Below, in pieces: positions 12,175-24,286 of a DNA stretch of 64,000 bases (positions within the stretch are counted from its first letter, which is position 1; each line of letters starts with the position of its first letter). The translations under genes and the position numbers were made by a program. The stretch lies in assembly GCA_963682025.1 (NCBI GenBank), contig OY821517.1, positions 18,750,048 to 18,814,047 on the forward strand, read 5' to 3'. The stretch is from Cordilura impudica. Lineage: Eukaryota; Arthropoda; Insecta; Diptera; Scathophagidae. The notes under the pieces are model-generated. The model did no database searches. It saw only the letters and a list, made by a program, of their open reading frames with translations, and was not told where the DNA came from.

Positions 12175-13216
12175 CTTATAACCGATAATTTTATGTTGTT
12201 ATATTCAAGATAAACTTAAAAACATTGATGAAAAAATCCTTCAACTAAAAATCCTTCAACCGTCTAAAAAGACAGTTTAAAAAAACACAACATCTAAATA
12301 TTGATAATGTTAAAATTCCTCAAGATAAAGAGCTATTATTTAGAAAGGCGGGAATAAATTCTGAGAATTCAGAGGTAGATAGTGATACTAATGACTTTGT
12401 CGTATAAAATGATGAACAAAAATTAAACGTATTTGCGTCCTATCTTGAACCAATCCACTCTTTTAAAGAAATTGATCTCGAAAATAGCTTACATTTGGAA
12501 GTTGATAATTGTTTCTCTAGATTTTCGATAATTAAAAATGGATATGTGAACAATAAGTCCTCCATATCTTTATTGATCTTTTCACATCAAAAGGTAAAAT
12601 TTAACTTAAAATTATCTTCAGGAATTGATAACATTCCTAATATCTTAATACAAATAACATTCCAGAAGAAATAGTTCTTGAATATTGCATTCTATTTAAC
12701 AATATGCTTAACAATTCATACTTCTCTCATGCTTGGAAAACTGCTAAAGTAGTAGTTTTACCGAAAAGGGAGAAAAACCAGTAATCCGAAGAATTTGCGG
12801 GCAATTAGCTTACTTCCAAATATAAGTAGTCTTAAGGTTTGTATTAACAATAACATAATCGAATACTGCAAAAAAAGTAATTTAATAAATGTTAACCAAT
12901 TTGTGTTCAGCTTTAAACACTCGACAATTCACGCATAAACTTATTGGTTTCAAACGTCTTTTGGAATCTTAACAATTCTTTATGCACGGGATCTTGTCTA
13001 ATAGATTTGGATTATTATTATACATAATATGTTAAATTACAAATCTTATATGGGCTGTAATAAAGATAAAGTTAGTACAACAATTTTTACCATTGTTCAT
13101 GGTTTACAACAAGATACTGCAAATGCCCCTATTCCTTTTAATTTATTCATTTACGATCCCTTATGCAAAGTTGATAATATGATTGGTTTTGCCGATGATA
13201 TTATTATCAATGAAAA
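12175..13216 (+). pseudogene. second Jockey-like LINE remnant
   Basis: Collinear with 3500-4680 of the first LINE. The linker, the GIDNIPNI reverse transcriptase segment (about 12621), the NLRAISLLPNIS segment (about 12794) and HGLQQDTANAPIPFN followed by GFADDI (13100-13205) can all be followed through many frameshifts and stops. It differs too much from the first copy to be a recent duplicate. It is cut off at 13217 by a family A repeat just after the FADD motif, and I see no continuation beyond that repeat. Confidence 0.8.
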
Positions 13217-13955
13217 ACAAGTAAGAAATTATAGTCGGTCTAGAGCGACTATACGATATCCTATACCATGGTTTACAGACCCTATCTCTTCGGTCCAACT
13301 ATTTCGTATAGAAAATAAGCATAAACCAAATTTGAGTGGCGTTGTTATTAATTTTTTTAGTTTCAGAGATGAAAAGGTTCATATTGAATGTTATTTTTAT
13401 ATGGGGACCGATTCTGGCCATATTTGGTAAAGTCATTTATATTGTGAAAAAATAAATACACATAAAATTTGAGAAAAATCTGTGCAATATTTATGTTTTT
13501 TGATAGATTTAAATGAAGATCGGGAAGCAGCTCTATGTGGGACCTATGACAAAGAATTGTCCTCTAGGGATTATTATTGGACTACTAATTAATGGATATA
13601 ATAAACACATACAAACCCAATTTGACTGAGATATATATGATAATTTGGATCATATGGCAATTTATGCCGATTTCATAGGGGTCACTTGTATGGGGACTAG
13701 GTCTGAACAAGGACCGAATTTCACCAATTTCAACAGCGACGTGTAGTTTGATTACAAAGTTTACATGGACACACAGATGAACGGACGGACGGACGGAAAG
13801 ACGGACGTACTCAGAAAGTGATTCTGAGTCGATATATATATAGTTATCGATATATATATAATTAGAGATGAGTCTAGGTCAAATATTTTTGGTACTTACA
13901 AACAGCAGCACAAAGTCATTATACCCAAACCACATGGTGGTATAGGGTATAAAAA
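13217..13955 (+). mobile_element. family A repeat, copy 2
   Basis: Nearly full-length, from AACAAGTAAGAAATTATAG to GGTATAGGGTATAAAAA. The microsatellite at 13780-13808 reads GACGGACGGACGG. The open frame at 13029-13430 is an accidental fusion of the LINE remnant with this repeat. Confidence 0.75.
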
Positions 13956-14881
13956 TGGAGTTTTGTATGTATGTATGTTTGTTCGCTTGTTTGTGGTTTA
14001 TAGCAGACTACACCACTGGATCGATCGTCTTGAAATTTTTAGAGTAGTTAACTTCTTATCCGGAAAAACAGGCTATATTTTTTAGATTTTTTAAGTAGGC
14101 GCGGCACCTCCCTTATATAGTGAATTTTTAACATATAATATCTGGAGTACTACGACAGCCGGAGTTCCGAAACTATGTATATGTACACTAGGGCTATAAC
14201 CAAATTTTTCGCAAAGTACCACGAGGTGGGCAATGATGTTTATTGGGTTACTTTACAAAAAAAACTTCACTTACCAAATTCATTTCCTAAATCAAAACAA
14301 GAATTTTTTTTTAAAAAGTTATTTAACTTCATCCACAATGGTTATATTATTAAGAAAAAAAAAAATAACAATATTATAGAATCCTTTAATTATTACTGTA
14401 GGATTATTACTGTAGGATAAAATCTCAAAATACAAATATCGCCAAAATCAAAATCAGCAAAAGAGAAACAAATATCGCCAAAATCAAAAATCGCAAAATG
14501 AAAAGTCGTAAAAAACAAAAATCGCCAAAATTAAAATTGCAAATATCCCGAAGTCAAAAATCGCCAAAATCAAAAATCGTCAGTACCAAAAATCGCGAAT
14601 AATAAAAATCGCAAAAAAAAAACAAAAAACGGCACAATTAAAAATCGACAAAACCGAAAATCGCGAATAACAAAAATAGCCAAATCAAAAATAGCTAAAA
14701 TTAAAATGGCCAAAATCAAAAATCGCAAAAAGCTTTAATCGACAAGTCAAAGATTGCCAGAATCAAATACCGTCAAAATCTAAAATCGCCAATTGTAAAT
14801 AAAATATTTTTCTACAAAATTTATTCCCAGTTTTTTATTTCGCTGCGATTGGTGTAGCGAAGCGCATCGGGTTACAGCTAG
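13948..14881 (+). mobile_element. Helitron-like non-autonomous element with degenerate internal tandem repeats
   Basis: The left end (TATAAAAATGGAGTTTTGTA) and the following CACTGGATCGATCGTCTTGA are typical of insect Helitron 5' regions. The right end is a GC-rich hairpin region (GTGTAGCGAAGCGCATCGGG) a few bases before CTAG at 14878-14881, followed by T. The first bases of the left end overlap the preceding family A repeat, so it may be slightly truncated. 14425-14800 is a degenerate tandem repeat of TCGCCAAAATCAAAAA-like units. No Rep/helicase gene. Confidence 0.6.
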
Positions 14882-14989
14882 TATGTTATATTTGTAAGTC
14901 ATAACATAGATTTAAGTGAATATCGGGCTACTTTATAATAGAACTACACTCTTTATTTTTCAAGAAAGATAATTATAATTACTAGCAGT

Positions 14990-15410
14990 TTCCAGCCCTC
15001 GAAATTCGAGTGCAAATTCTAGGAAATTAAATTTTTTCGTTAAATAAAGCCTTTAAAGGTATACTAATCAATTATAGCTAATTCACAACTCAACACAAAA
15101 AACAAACTCATTTTTATAACACATTAAAAAATTTTATAAACACACACATAGCATTGTATAAATTTATGTATGTTTTAGTAGCAACTTTAAATGCAATTTA
15201 CTCAAAATAAAGGAAAAAATTTAAAAGTCTGTAAATCTGCAAAATGGCTAAAAATAAATACTCTTTAAATACTATACGCTTGGTCAAAATTGGGATAAAA
15301 AGGTAGAACAAAACATCGGTCACAAGAAATCACCTATGTTATTAATAATATATTATAGAAGAAAATTATTGATGACTTACCGAATTTCGAGGGCTAGAAT
15401 CTGCTAGTAA
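14990..15410 (+). repeat. family D repeat, copy 1
   Basis: It shares blocks with 31495-32045, 45085-45360 (minus) and 56368-56475: TCTAGGAAATT near the start, TATGTATGTTTTAGTAGCAAC in the middle and CATCGGTCACAAGAAATC near the end. A short CCTCGAAATTCGAG palindrome opens it and CGAATTTCGAGGGC recurs at 15389. No coding capacity; class unknown. Confidence 0.5.
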
Positions 15411-16104
15411 TATATTATTTTCTTAGTAGAAATGCAGGCTGTGCACAAAAAATAAACTAATACTTGACTTCCCTCGATTTAAAATTTTTCAGATTTGTTT
15501 GCATTTTATATATCTCTACCCATTGCATGGTGGAAAACTTAAAAAAAAATTTTTTTTTATTGTAATCAAAGCAATAACGATGCAAATGCAAATGCCCATA
15601 AAAATGCTCAAGAGCATTTACATAAAAAACAAACAAAAAAGTCGCGACTGCTTCTCTAAACCACTAAGTCATTGAAATAAATTTAGCGTGTTATTTCCGA
15701 AAAATCTTTGTTTATTATTGTATTTTTTTTTCAACTTTAAAAACCGCTTAGAAAAGTCAATAGTTCAAAAAAGTTACCCTTGGGACATTTTGCTAAAATT
15801 TTTTAGATTCTACTGCAGATGAAAAACTATGTTGGGAAAAAAATTTTTTTTCACCAGTCGCTGTTCCTTTGAAAATTTTTTAAACTTTTATTAATATTAA
15901 AGAAAAAGTCAAGAGGCAGATATATACAGGTAATACAGCAGTAGCTTTGATCTTTTTGTCCAAATTGTTCGTGAAGCACTTGATTGAGCATTATCTCTGT
16001 CCAAAATATGAAAACAACGTAGGGGAGAGAATTATAAAAATTTAATCAAATTGGCTGTTATTGCGTGTCAGATCTTAATATAATAAAAAGCACATCGAAG
16101 ATTA
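15411..16104. other. no gene or recognised repeat
   Basis: AT-rich sequence with A and T runs. I see no open frame of note and no match to the other repeat families. Confidence 0.4.
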
Positions 16105-19100
16105 CACTGGTCTACAAATTAAAAAAAAAATTTAGCAGAAACGAAGCATGTTTTTTAACTAATCTGGGTGCGCAGAATTCGAATCTGGTATTGGGCTATT
16201 ACATCTTGTTATTTTTTATCGCATGGTGGCAATACTGTAAAACAGTCAATACTGACATCATAATTTCACAATTATTAATTTGACAGAAGCCCACATTCAT
16301 TCTAATTCTTCATAATAGTAGCGTTTAAGCATGTCAGGGAGGTCGTGTGTTACTGATTCAAGCTATTTTTGCTTTGTGTGTCGTGAATATTTGGTTGAAA
16401 AAGAGGATATGCAATATTAGAATCATTAAAATATGCATATTTATGGACAAACCGTGGACACCGTCAATGTTTTACAATAGTTGCAGATCTGTTTTATACA
16501 AGATCTATTTCTATTTTTCAATTCCAGTACTTTGGAGAAAGTCAAGTAACCACCAAACCGCTGTTACTTTTTGTTTAACAAAAGTTGCTGGATTCAATAT
16601 GAAAAATCGAAAAAATATTACTTACGCGAATGTCCCATCGGTTTCCAAACCAGTTCAACGTCCAGTGGTAGTTTGTATGAGGCTAATGATGAACGCCATT
16701 TAGTGACTCAAGCTGAGCTGAATGATCTAATTCGGGATTTACTTGCAACGAAGCAAGACACAGAATTATTAGCTTCATGCATGCAGCAGTGGAAACTTCT
16801 TGCAGCTGAGACAAAAGTAACAATCTATAGAGATAGGAGCTTCAAATTGGCTGCATATTTTGAAAAGAAAAACTCTATCCTATACTGTGCTGATGTTGAT
16901 GGTTTATTTCAAAAAATGAACCGGCCATATGACAAAACTGAATGGAGATTGTTTATTGATGTACAGGCTCTTCTTTTGCATAATGGGAATGAAAAACCAT
17001 CCATACCAATTGCTCATGCCATTAATACGAAGGAAAATTACGAATCAATGACTGAAATTTTGACATTACTCAAATACAACGATCATAAATGGAAGATCTT
17101 TGGTGACCTTAAGGTGTGTGATTTAAATTTCTTTGGAGAAACGTTGGACTAAGTGTATTGAGCTAAAAGGAGGTTATGTTGAAAAATATTTTTTTTTAAA
17201 GAAAAAACTGTGTTTCATTCTATACGCTCTCGTATATACCATCGTAAATCAGTGTAAATTACTCTGTTTCAAGTCATTGGTTAGTTGACTTGTCACCAGG
17301 AAAGCAAAACATTTCAAACAAACCATTAAGCTATCCAAATGACGTTCTTTCCCGCCGCTGCTCATAAAGTTGGGCCTTTTTTAAAACTTTATCAAGGCTC
17401 TGGACAAAGATGGTGCAGCATTTAAATATTTGTTAGCAGTTTTTCCTAAAATTTCATATGCTGAAATCAAAGAAGGCATACATACTTGTTGGCTCTCAGA
17501 TTAGGAAGCTATTGAATGATGACAATTTTTCCCAATGTTTATGGGAGAAAGAATATGCAGCCTGGCAATCTTTCAAGAGCATTGTTTACAGTTTTCTTGG
17601 AAAAAATAAGAGTGAAAACTACAAACAAATTGTTGCGGAATTATTGAAAAATTATTACGAATTAGGTGAACGAATGTCACTCAAAATGCATTTTCTTCAT
17701 TCGCATTTAGATTTTTTTTCCCACAAAACCTAGGTGCGGTGAGTGACGAACAACGGGAGCGTGCTCACCAAGATTTAATGCAAATTGAAAGAAATTAAAA
17801 AGGATTTTGGGACAAAAGCATGCTGGGAGACTATTGCTGGACTCTAATACGTGAAACCGAACCAACAAAATACAAACGACGCACAGTGGCGCCTTTCCCC
17901 AAATAGCGTGGCAAAATTCAAAAATTTTATAGAAGCATTCAGTAAAATCAATGAATGTATAGGATAGAGTACTTCTCACATATTAAGAATCAATAAACGG
18001 TTTTAAAATTGGATAAAAATTATGGATGATAGAGCTCCGCAAATTTGGAATTTTATTAGCTTTTACAAAAAGGCGCAAACTAGGCAAACTATTGAACAAA
18101 TTATAATGCTTTTGGTGTCATTTGAAAGGGTTTTTTAGTTTCTATAAAACAAAATAGAAATAATGTTATTAAATATACTATATTTTATTAGTTTTTTCTA
18201 TTTTGATAGAATAGAACTAAAAATGTTTAAATATGTTTACATAGGTATTACCTAAAATGGTTCAGTAATACTAGTTAAAGTGAACTTGGCTGCATATACT
18301 TGCCAGTCTGTACGCAACAACCATAATGTTGTTAAAACATCCTGACATACACTGGTTATATTGGTAGATGTGTTTTGCCATAACTCAGTGAAAAATTAAT
18401 CGATTTTAAAGTTATATGCTTTATTTTAAAGGCTATAAGATACCAAATATTATCAAATTTTTGCAAATTTTTATCTTATTTTTCACGATTTTTTTGGGTG
18501 CTTGAAACAGAAATTTTAATTTTTTCATATTTTATTTTGATTTGGTAGGATGGCGAAGTGTTTTTAGAAGATTGTTAATGTTTTGTGATTTTTATTTATT
18601 GGCAATAATAAAAACTGCAAATTTATTAATAAGTTCAGCACAATAAAAAATTCGCTTGCACTACCTGAATTATTTTTGAGCGGCCCAAAATTTTCAGTGT
18701 TCAAATTTTGTTAATGAATTCAATATAATAAGAAATTTACACTCAAAAAAAAAAAAAAAAAAAAAAACAAAAACAAAATTTGCTTGCGCTATCTAGATTA
18801 TTTTTTAAAGGTCGAAAATTTACAATATATGTGTTTAGCAACAATTAGGAACTTTTGACCTGATGCCAGCTCAAAAAATGAATATAACATAATAAAAAAT
18901 TTGCACTTAAAAATTTAAGACAACGAATAATGAGGACCTTTTCAATATGTTGGCGGCCTTTTCAGACCCACTAATTTCATCACGAAGACATGTAAGATCT
19001 CGAAAGGATTTGGAAGAACATAATTATAGCTCCGATATGTTAAGTCTATTAGATATCGCTCCGAATGTTATTGACTATTTTAAAGAGAAAAACTAATAAA

Positions 19101-20158
19101 AAAAATATACTAGTTTAAAAAAAATATACTAATTAACTTAATATCTATATCATTAATATACTAATATTAAAAATATTTCAAAGAAGTGTATCTGTAATAT
19201 TAATAAAATATGTGGTATTTTTTTTATAGACTTTCGGATTTAAACAATATGTATTTTGAAATTATAAGTCTTTTGAGTCGTTAATTAACAAAATTTCAAT
19301 GTGAAATTTGAAATTTTGTGAACTTTGGGTGTTTTTCTTTATAAAACAAATCGGGAAAATAGGTCCAAAAGTGGTCCCATTTCATTAAAATTTTTCAGTG
19401 TTTTTTGTACTATTGTTGTAATTTTTTTAAATATAATACAGAAATTGGCAAATTTGTCATCTTTTGTGGCATTTTAACCAAATTTTGAAGAAAATTTTTT
19501 TCGGGGGCTATGTCCAAACGTGGACCCATTTCAAAGATTTTTTATAGATCTTGTCACTGGCCTAAAATGATTCAAATTTCATCGCAATAGAATAACATTT
19601 GCTACATTCAGTGGCATTAAAACCAATTTTGAAGGAAAATTTGTATGGGGACTAGGTCCAAACATGGGCCGATTCCAACAAATTTAAGTAGGGTCGTCTT
19701 TGGGTCAAAAACACTTAAATTCCAAATTTCAACACGTTATCTTTATATTTGCAACATGTAATATTAGCACCAAAATAATATTGAACTTTGATAGGATATA
19801 CTGTGGACCTGCCACTCTCCGCAAGCACTCATTTTAAAGGCAAGGAAATCATCTTTCAAAATCATTAATAACTTTTAAAATAACTTTCTTAGTTTAAAAG
19901 GTATTATTTTCGCAACGAAAAAAGTCAAAATGCCCCACTGTGCGACGTTCAAATGGCGCCATTCACTTTTGAAAATTCATTGATTTTTCAATAAACTAAT
20001 GATTTTTTATGTAAAAAACGAATAAAAACATTTTTTTTCTTGTATCTCGAAAACCTGACGTGATAGAGAAAAAATCAATTACAGATTCGAATTCAGCCCA
20101 CCGAATTACCCTAGGGAAGATATTTGGTTGCTCCAGTCCAAAACATTGTTGGCTAGTG
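16105..20158 (+). mobile_element. 4.05-kb DNA transposon with CACTG/CACTA ends and 3-bp duplication (element E)
   Basis: The left end reads CACTGGTCTACAAATT; the right end, reversed, reads CACTAGCCAACAATG. TTA occurs directly outside both ends (16102-16104 and 20159-20161). A short relative at 30557-30840 has the same ends with TAA on both sides. CACTR termini plus 3-bp duplications fit the CACTA-Mirage-Chapaev group (inference). The gene at 16331-17906 is inside; 17907-20158 has no gene, only AT-rich sequence and a decayed short repeat near 19500-19700. Confidence 0.7.
16331..17906 (+). pseudogene. transposase-like gene of element E, several frameshifts
   Basis: I recognise the protein as a family common as unnamed repetitive genes in arthropod and cnidarian genomes; its domain name is unknown to me. 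It starts MSGRSC at 16331, followed by a cysteine pair (FCFVC) and, after a stop, WTPSMFYNSC and TFCLTK, suggesting an N-terminal zinc-binding region. The core at 16571-17152 contains QQWKLL, CADVDGLF, EWRLFID, LLHNGNEKPSIPIAHA and KIFGDLKV. Later pieces in other frames give IKLGLF (about 17365), QIRKLLNDDNF, SLKMHFLHSHLDFF and DYCWTL before a stop at 17904-17906. At least four frame changes or stops make it inactive. Its role as the mobility protein is inferred from position between the element ends. Confidence 0.7.
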
Positions 20159-20287
20159 TTAGTTATCGTACATTTTTTTTATTAATATATATTTACAATT
20201 TTTATCGAAATTTGTTGTGATTTTTTGAACTTACTAAGTCAAAAACATCAGATCTATATTATTTTAATTGCATATAGCTTTATGAAT

Positions 20288-20657
20288 TTATAGGTAAATA
20301 TCGACAGTGCCACGATTTTGTGAACTTATATCAGTGTCACATGAATTATAATCAGCAGAACTTCTCTTGTGGCCATGGTGTCTCTTTGTGGCACTCCATG
20401 ATGATCCATCTTCGGCAGAACGTGAAATATGATCTGTAAATGTAAGCAGATATACAAGGATATTTAAAAATTTTAACAAAAATTCTAAATTAATTACCTG
20501 ATTTAAATGATATGTCATCATGAAGATAGTGAGTGGCTTTATGTTTAATTTGTGCTAATGTTTCAAGTTGTTCCACATTTGGCAAATGTTCGCCTTTAAT
20601 GGCGTATACAAGACTTGTCAGCAGAGTTATAATAACGATTTTATTTAAAGTCAACAT
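20288..20657 (-). CDS. small secreted protein, MBF2-like family, gene 2 (divergent)
   Basis: Exon 1 20657-20498 and exon 2 20433-20288 are joined by a 64-bp phase-1 intron (GTAATT...TACAG). The product has 101 residues. The signal peptide (MLTLNKIVIITLLTSLVYA) and the exon-2 opening (DHISRSAEDGSSWS) match genes 4 and 5, which shows family membership. After that the sequence is unusual: a basic stretch (KRHHGHKRS) replaces the LLLRGPK-like segment, there is one cysteine, and the chain ends GTVDIYL. The C-terminal Gly-rich segment of the plus-strand genes is absent. The promoter is intact (TATAAATA at 20733-20726). It may encode a fast-evolving paralog or be starting to decay; no stop or frameshift was seen. 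Confidence 0.65.
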
Positions 20658-20687
20658 AATTCTTATTATGTATTTTCATTCAGCAGA

Positions 20688-20843
20688 GCTTCAAGACTGT
20701 TAATTTTTTTGTGGATTTTCTATATATTTATAAGTTGATTTGCTTTGTTTAACATAAAAGGCAGTACAATTATCTACCAATTAAATGCATTTTCCTTATC
20801 CATTTCATAACAGTTTATCAATCATGTTACGAAATGTAATTTC
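20688..20843 (-). promoter_or_regulatory. promoter region of gene 2
   Basis: Reading the minus strand: upstream motif resembling TTTCGTAACATGAT at 20843-20821, TATAAATA at 20733-20726, then initiator block AACAGTCTTGAAGCTC at 20703-20688. Genes 4, 5 and 6 have the same order and spacing. Confidence 0.6.
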
Positions 20844-20957
20844 ATTATAGTACAATAATAAGAAAAAAAAAAAAAACAGTTAAAAACAATTTCACATAAA
20901 AAGTTGCATACTATACTTCCTGAGGAAGGGTATGGAAGGTACGAGTATATTATTTTT

Positions 20958-21686
20958 ATACCCTGTATGTGGTCAGGGTATAACGACTTTAAGCTGATGT
21001 TTGTAAGTACCAAAAATATTTGACTTAGATCCATCTTTTATTATACCGATCGACTCGGAATCACTTTCTAAATCGACTTAGCGATTTCCGTCCGTCCGTC
21101 CATCTGTGTGCCCATGTAAACCTTGTAATCAAACTACAGGTCGCAAATATGAATGTATTTTGATCAATGGGACAAACGCACATTGAAGTTGCTAAAAATC
21201 AGTGCATGTCCAGACCTAGTCCCAATACAAATGACCCCTATGAGATCGACTTAAATTGCCATAAGATCCAAATTATTATAAGGATTTTGTTAAAATTAGG
21301 TTTGGGTGTGTTTATTACATCCATTAATTACTACTTCAAAAATATACCCTACAGGAGAATTCCAAGTCATAGCCCCCATATAAAGTTGCCTTCCCGATCT
21401 TCACTTAAATCAACTAAAATCAAAAATATTGCACACTTTTTGGTTAAAATATTCACAAGTTTGGTTTGTATATGTTTTTTGCCAAAAATTTGCGACTTTA
21501 CCAAATATGGTCCATTTTTCAACCTACTCTCCATATAAATATACCATCCGTTATGAACTTTTTCATACCTTAAGGCAAAGAAATTAATAAAAATTCCACT
21601 CAGATTTGGTTTTTGCTTATTTTCTATAATCAATTAGTTGGACCTAAGACCTAAGGTCCAGACCGACTATAATTATCTTACTTGTT
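20958..21686 (-). mobile_element. family A repeat, copy 3
   Basis: Near-complete copy in minus orientation, from ATACCCTGTATGTGG (20959) to GACTATAATTATCTTACTTG (21661-21684). The microsatellite at 21089-21104 is (GTCC)n. It lies between the divergent gene 2 and gene 3 promoters. Confidence 0.75.
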
Positions 21687-22024
21687 TGGTTTTCTCAAGT
21701 TGGGCGAAAATTTAAGAAATGTTTTTCCATTAGAATTTAGCGATGGTTTTTATTATGGATATAATGATAAAGAATGATTTTTAGAGAGGATTTTAAAATT
21801 TTTACATCTCGAAAAAGGAACATCATTAAAAATAAATTTTTATTATTCTAAAAATACTCATTCGAATATGTTGTGAAATTGGCTTTCTTGGCTTATTCAA
21901 ATTGCTTACTGGGTTACTATTTATCTACTGTATTCAGAAAAAGAATTATACATTGCAAAATCTGTTGCGAATCACAAACAGTCCGTTTATATTTATAACT
22001 GATTAAGAACTTTAATGAACAAGG

Positions 22025-22079
22025 TATAAATGAAAAGAGTTGCTGCCTAAAATTATAAGTCCTCAATAGAGTTTTAAAG
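22025..22079 (+). promoter_or_regulatory. core promoter of gene 3
   Basis: TATAAA at 22025-22030 and the 18-bp block CTCAATAGAGTTTTAAAG at 22062-22079, identical to the block before gene 1. The sequence between also matches (TTGCT-CCTAAAA). Confidence 0.65.
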
Positions 22080-22113
22080 GAAACACTACAGAAATATCAA
22101 ATATTAATTAAAA

Positions 22114-22841
22114 ATGTTTACTGGAAATAAAGTTATTGTGATAACATTACTTGCATTTCTTTTAATCTTCATAAGAGCCGAGGAGATAACTGGTTTTGAT
22201 GAACATGTTATAGAATCAAATTCTGCGGAAACAGCTATTTTAACACAATTAGTAGTAAGGGATAGTGATTCGCCTCAAGCAAGTTATAGCTACAAATGTA
22301 CAGTAGGATCATATGTTTCGAGTAAGTATTATTTCGACACACAGAAAACAGATTTATTGTGGCTACCGTGATTACTGCCAACCGAATTGCGATGAAGCTA
22401 CTAACCCAATTTGAGTTAATTACGAATTAAATTCTGTTGTTGGAAAAATAAATGTTTTATTACAATAGAAAATATGTAACTCCTCTTAAATTTGGGTTGA
22501 TACGATCGAAAATACAGTTATTGAACAATTCGGTTGGTGAATTTTTTTCTGTAAGCAGTATACATTTCAATAATAAATTTTTATTTCTAGATCGTCTGGC
22601 TTGTTCTGCCTCTGATGATACATCATGGGGCACCCCACATAATGTGGAGTTGAGACTACGTTGTCCAAAAACTGGTTCTGGTTTATATTTATCATATGTT
22701 GAGATAAATTTCGTCGTATCATCTGAAAGTGTTAATTGTTTCGTAAATGAGGGAGCAGTTGGTACGGGTTACATTGGCTTAACCGTACAAGCTTGGAATA
22801 CCTTGATTTTAAATTATTCTGCAAAATTTTATTCACAGTGA
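22114..22841 (+). CDS. small secreted protein, MBF2-like, gene 3
   Basis: Exons 22114-22321 and 22591-22841. The intron is phase 1, 269 bp, four times longer than in gene 1, with extra sequence between about 22345 and 22555. The product is 152 residues, collinear with gene 1 over its whole length. It has a signal peptide of about 20 residues, the linker AETAILTQLVV shared with gene 1, and four cysteines in SYKC, LACSA, LRCPK and VNCFV. It ends GYIGLTVQAWN...AKFYSQ. The two plus-strand genes are clearly each other's closest relatives here, including promoter and start context. AATAAA is at 22893-22898. Function unknown; extracellular by prediction. Confidence 0.82.
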
Positions 22842-22898
22842 GAGGAATTGCAGAGGACGTCGTCAAGCATAAATAATTTAAGTAAAATCATGAATAAA

Positions 22899-23163
22899 TT
22901 ACGCTCATTCCTCATAAATTAAAAATATTTTATAAATAAATATAAGTATTTCATCTCATTTTTCGATCTTATTAAAAATATTAACACGATTTAGGTTGTA
23001 TTACTAATTTTTTTTAAGATATCGTAATATCAGGGATAATTATATGTTGAATATAAATGAGCTTTCCTAGGCAGACGTTACTAATTCCACCAAAAGAAAA
23101 GGCTGTTATGAAATGTATATATTTTTCTGAAATATATTAAACGCCTGAAAAAGAATTCATTTC
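22899..23163. other. no gene seen
   Basis: 3' flank of gene 3, AT-rich, no recognisable repeat. Confidence 0.4.
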
Positions 23164-23568
23164 GCACCTGTATCTCTAAAGTGAGTCAATTCAAAATTAA
23201 CAAATTTTCAGTAGAGGCAAAAAACGGTTTTTTTTTTAATATTTACTATAAAATTTTAAAACGGTTGTTTCATTGTAAAGAATTGCGAATAATAAGTATA
23301 CAACAGTAGTTGTGTTTGGGATTTTTTCAGTGATCATCAAATATAACATGTTTTTTGGGTGCAACTCAAAATATGTTTTTTAATGGATTCTAAAGCAGCT
23401 ACTCTTATAACACAAAGAGGGTTACAACTGTATTTTTTTTTTTGCGAAAGACTAGAGAAACCGATGTAATATTTTTACAGTGGGTAGATATGACCACTGT
23501 GTATCGTTTTCTTGCAAAAAGTGAAAATTGAAAAGTTTTTAGTTGACTCACTTTAGAGGTACAGGTGC
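23164..23568. mobile_element. 405-bp MITE
   Basis: Inverted ends of about 26 bp: GCACCTGTATCTCTAAAGTG on the left and GCACCTGTACCTCTAAAGTG on the right (reverse complement), both followed by AGTCAA. Extending the ends to ATTTYGCACC leaves ATTC on both outer sides, a possible 4-bp duplication. No coding capacity. Confidence 0.7.
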
Positions 23569-24126
23569 AAAATATTCAGATATTGCCTTGACAGCTGGAC
23601 GTAAGGAACTATGCTAAAATCTAAACACAAACACATATATGATAATATTTTATGAGTTAGTGTGTATTTAAAAACAAAAAAATCTACCGCAAAATTTATT
23701 CAGATGGAGAAACATAGCAATATTTCGAATTTTTAATAGATACGAGTAGATTATTCTTTATTCATTAAAATTCTACAAGTAAATATAACAAGTTTATCTT
23801 AAAACTTTAAATAATAAAGAATTTACAGGGCTTGGTAAATTTACCCTCAGCCAAAAGTGAAAATACTATATGTGAAATTTAAAGCCGATCGAAGTTCATC
23901 TTCATTGCCCTCGAAGCCACTAACATTTATCAAAGTTGTAAAACTTAAAAAAAAAATTTCAAAATTTTATTACATCAATTATTTTTTTAACTGACTGCAT
24001 TTTACTTGATCATAGTTATATTGGCGTGAAATAAGAGAACGTCAAGTATCCATAAATTTGTGTAATATGATTGAAAAATTCTAAAAGAAATTTGGAAAAT
24101 CTGAAGTTCAAGGATTAAAAGGAAAA
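23569..24126. other. no gene or recognised repeat
   Basis: AT-rich unique-looking sequence; nothing supported. Confidence 0.4.
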
Positions 24127-24286
24127 AAAGTAATAAAATTATAGTCGGCCGGACCTACTATACGATACTCTATACCATGAGTTGCGAGGAGGGTTTTGGA
24201 TCTAACTTTACAGAAGCAATAACTGGATGTAGAAAATAAGCACAAACCAAATTTTAGTTCTATTGTTATTAATTTGTGGTGTGCAT

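Noticed and set aside
13029..13430. 133-residue frame as a gene
   Set aside because: Chance fusion of a decayed LINE fragment with a family A repeat.
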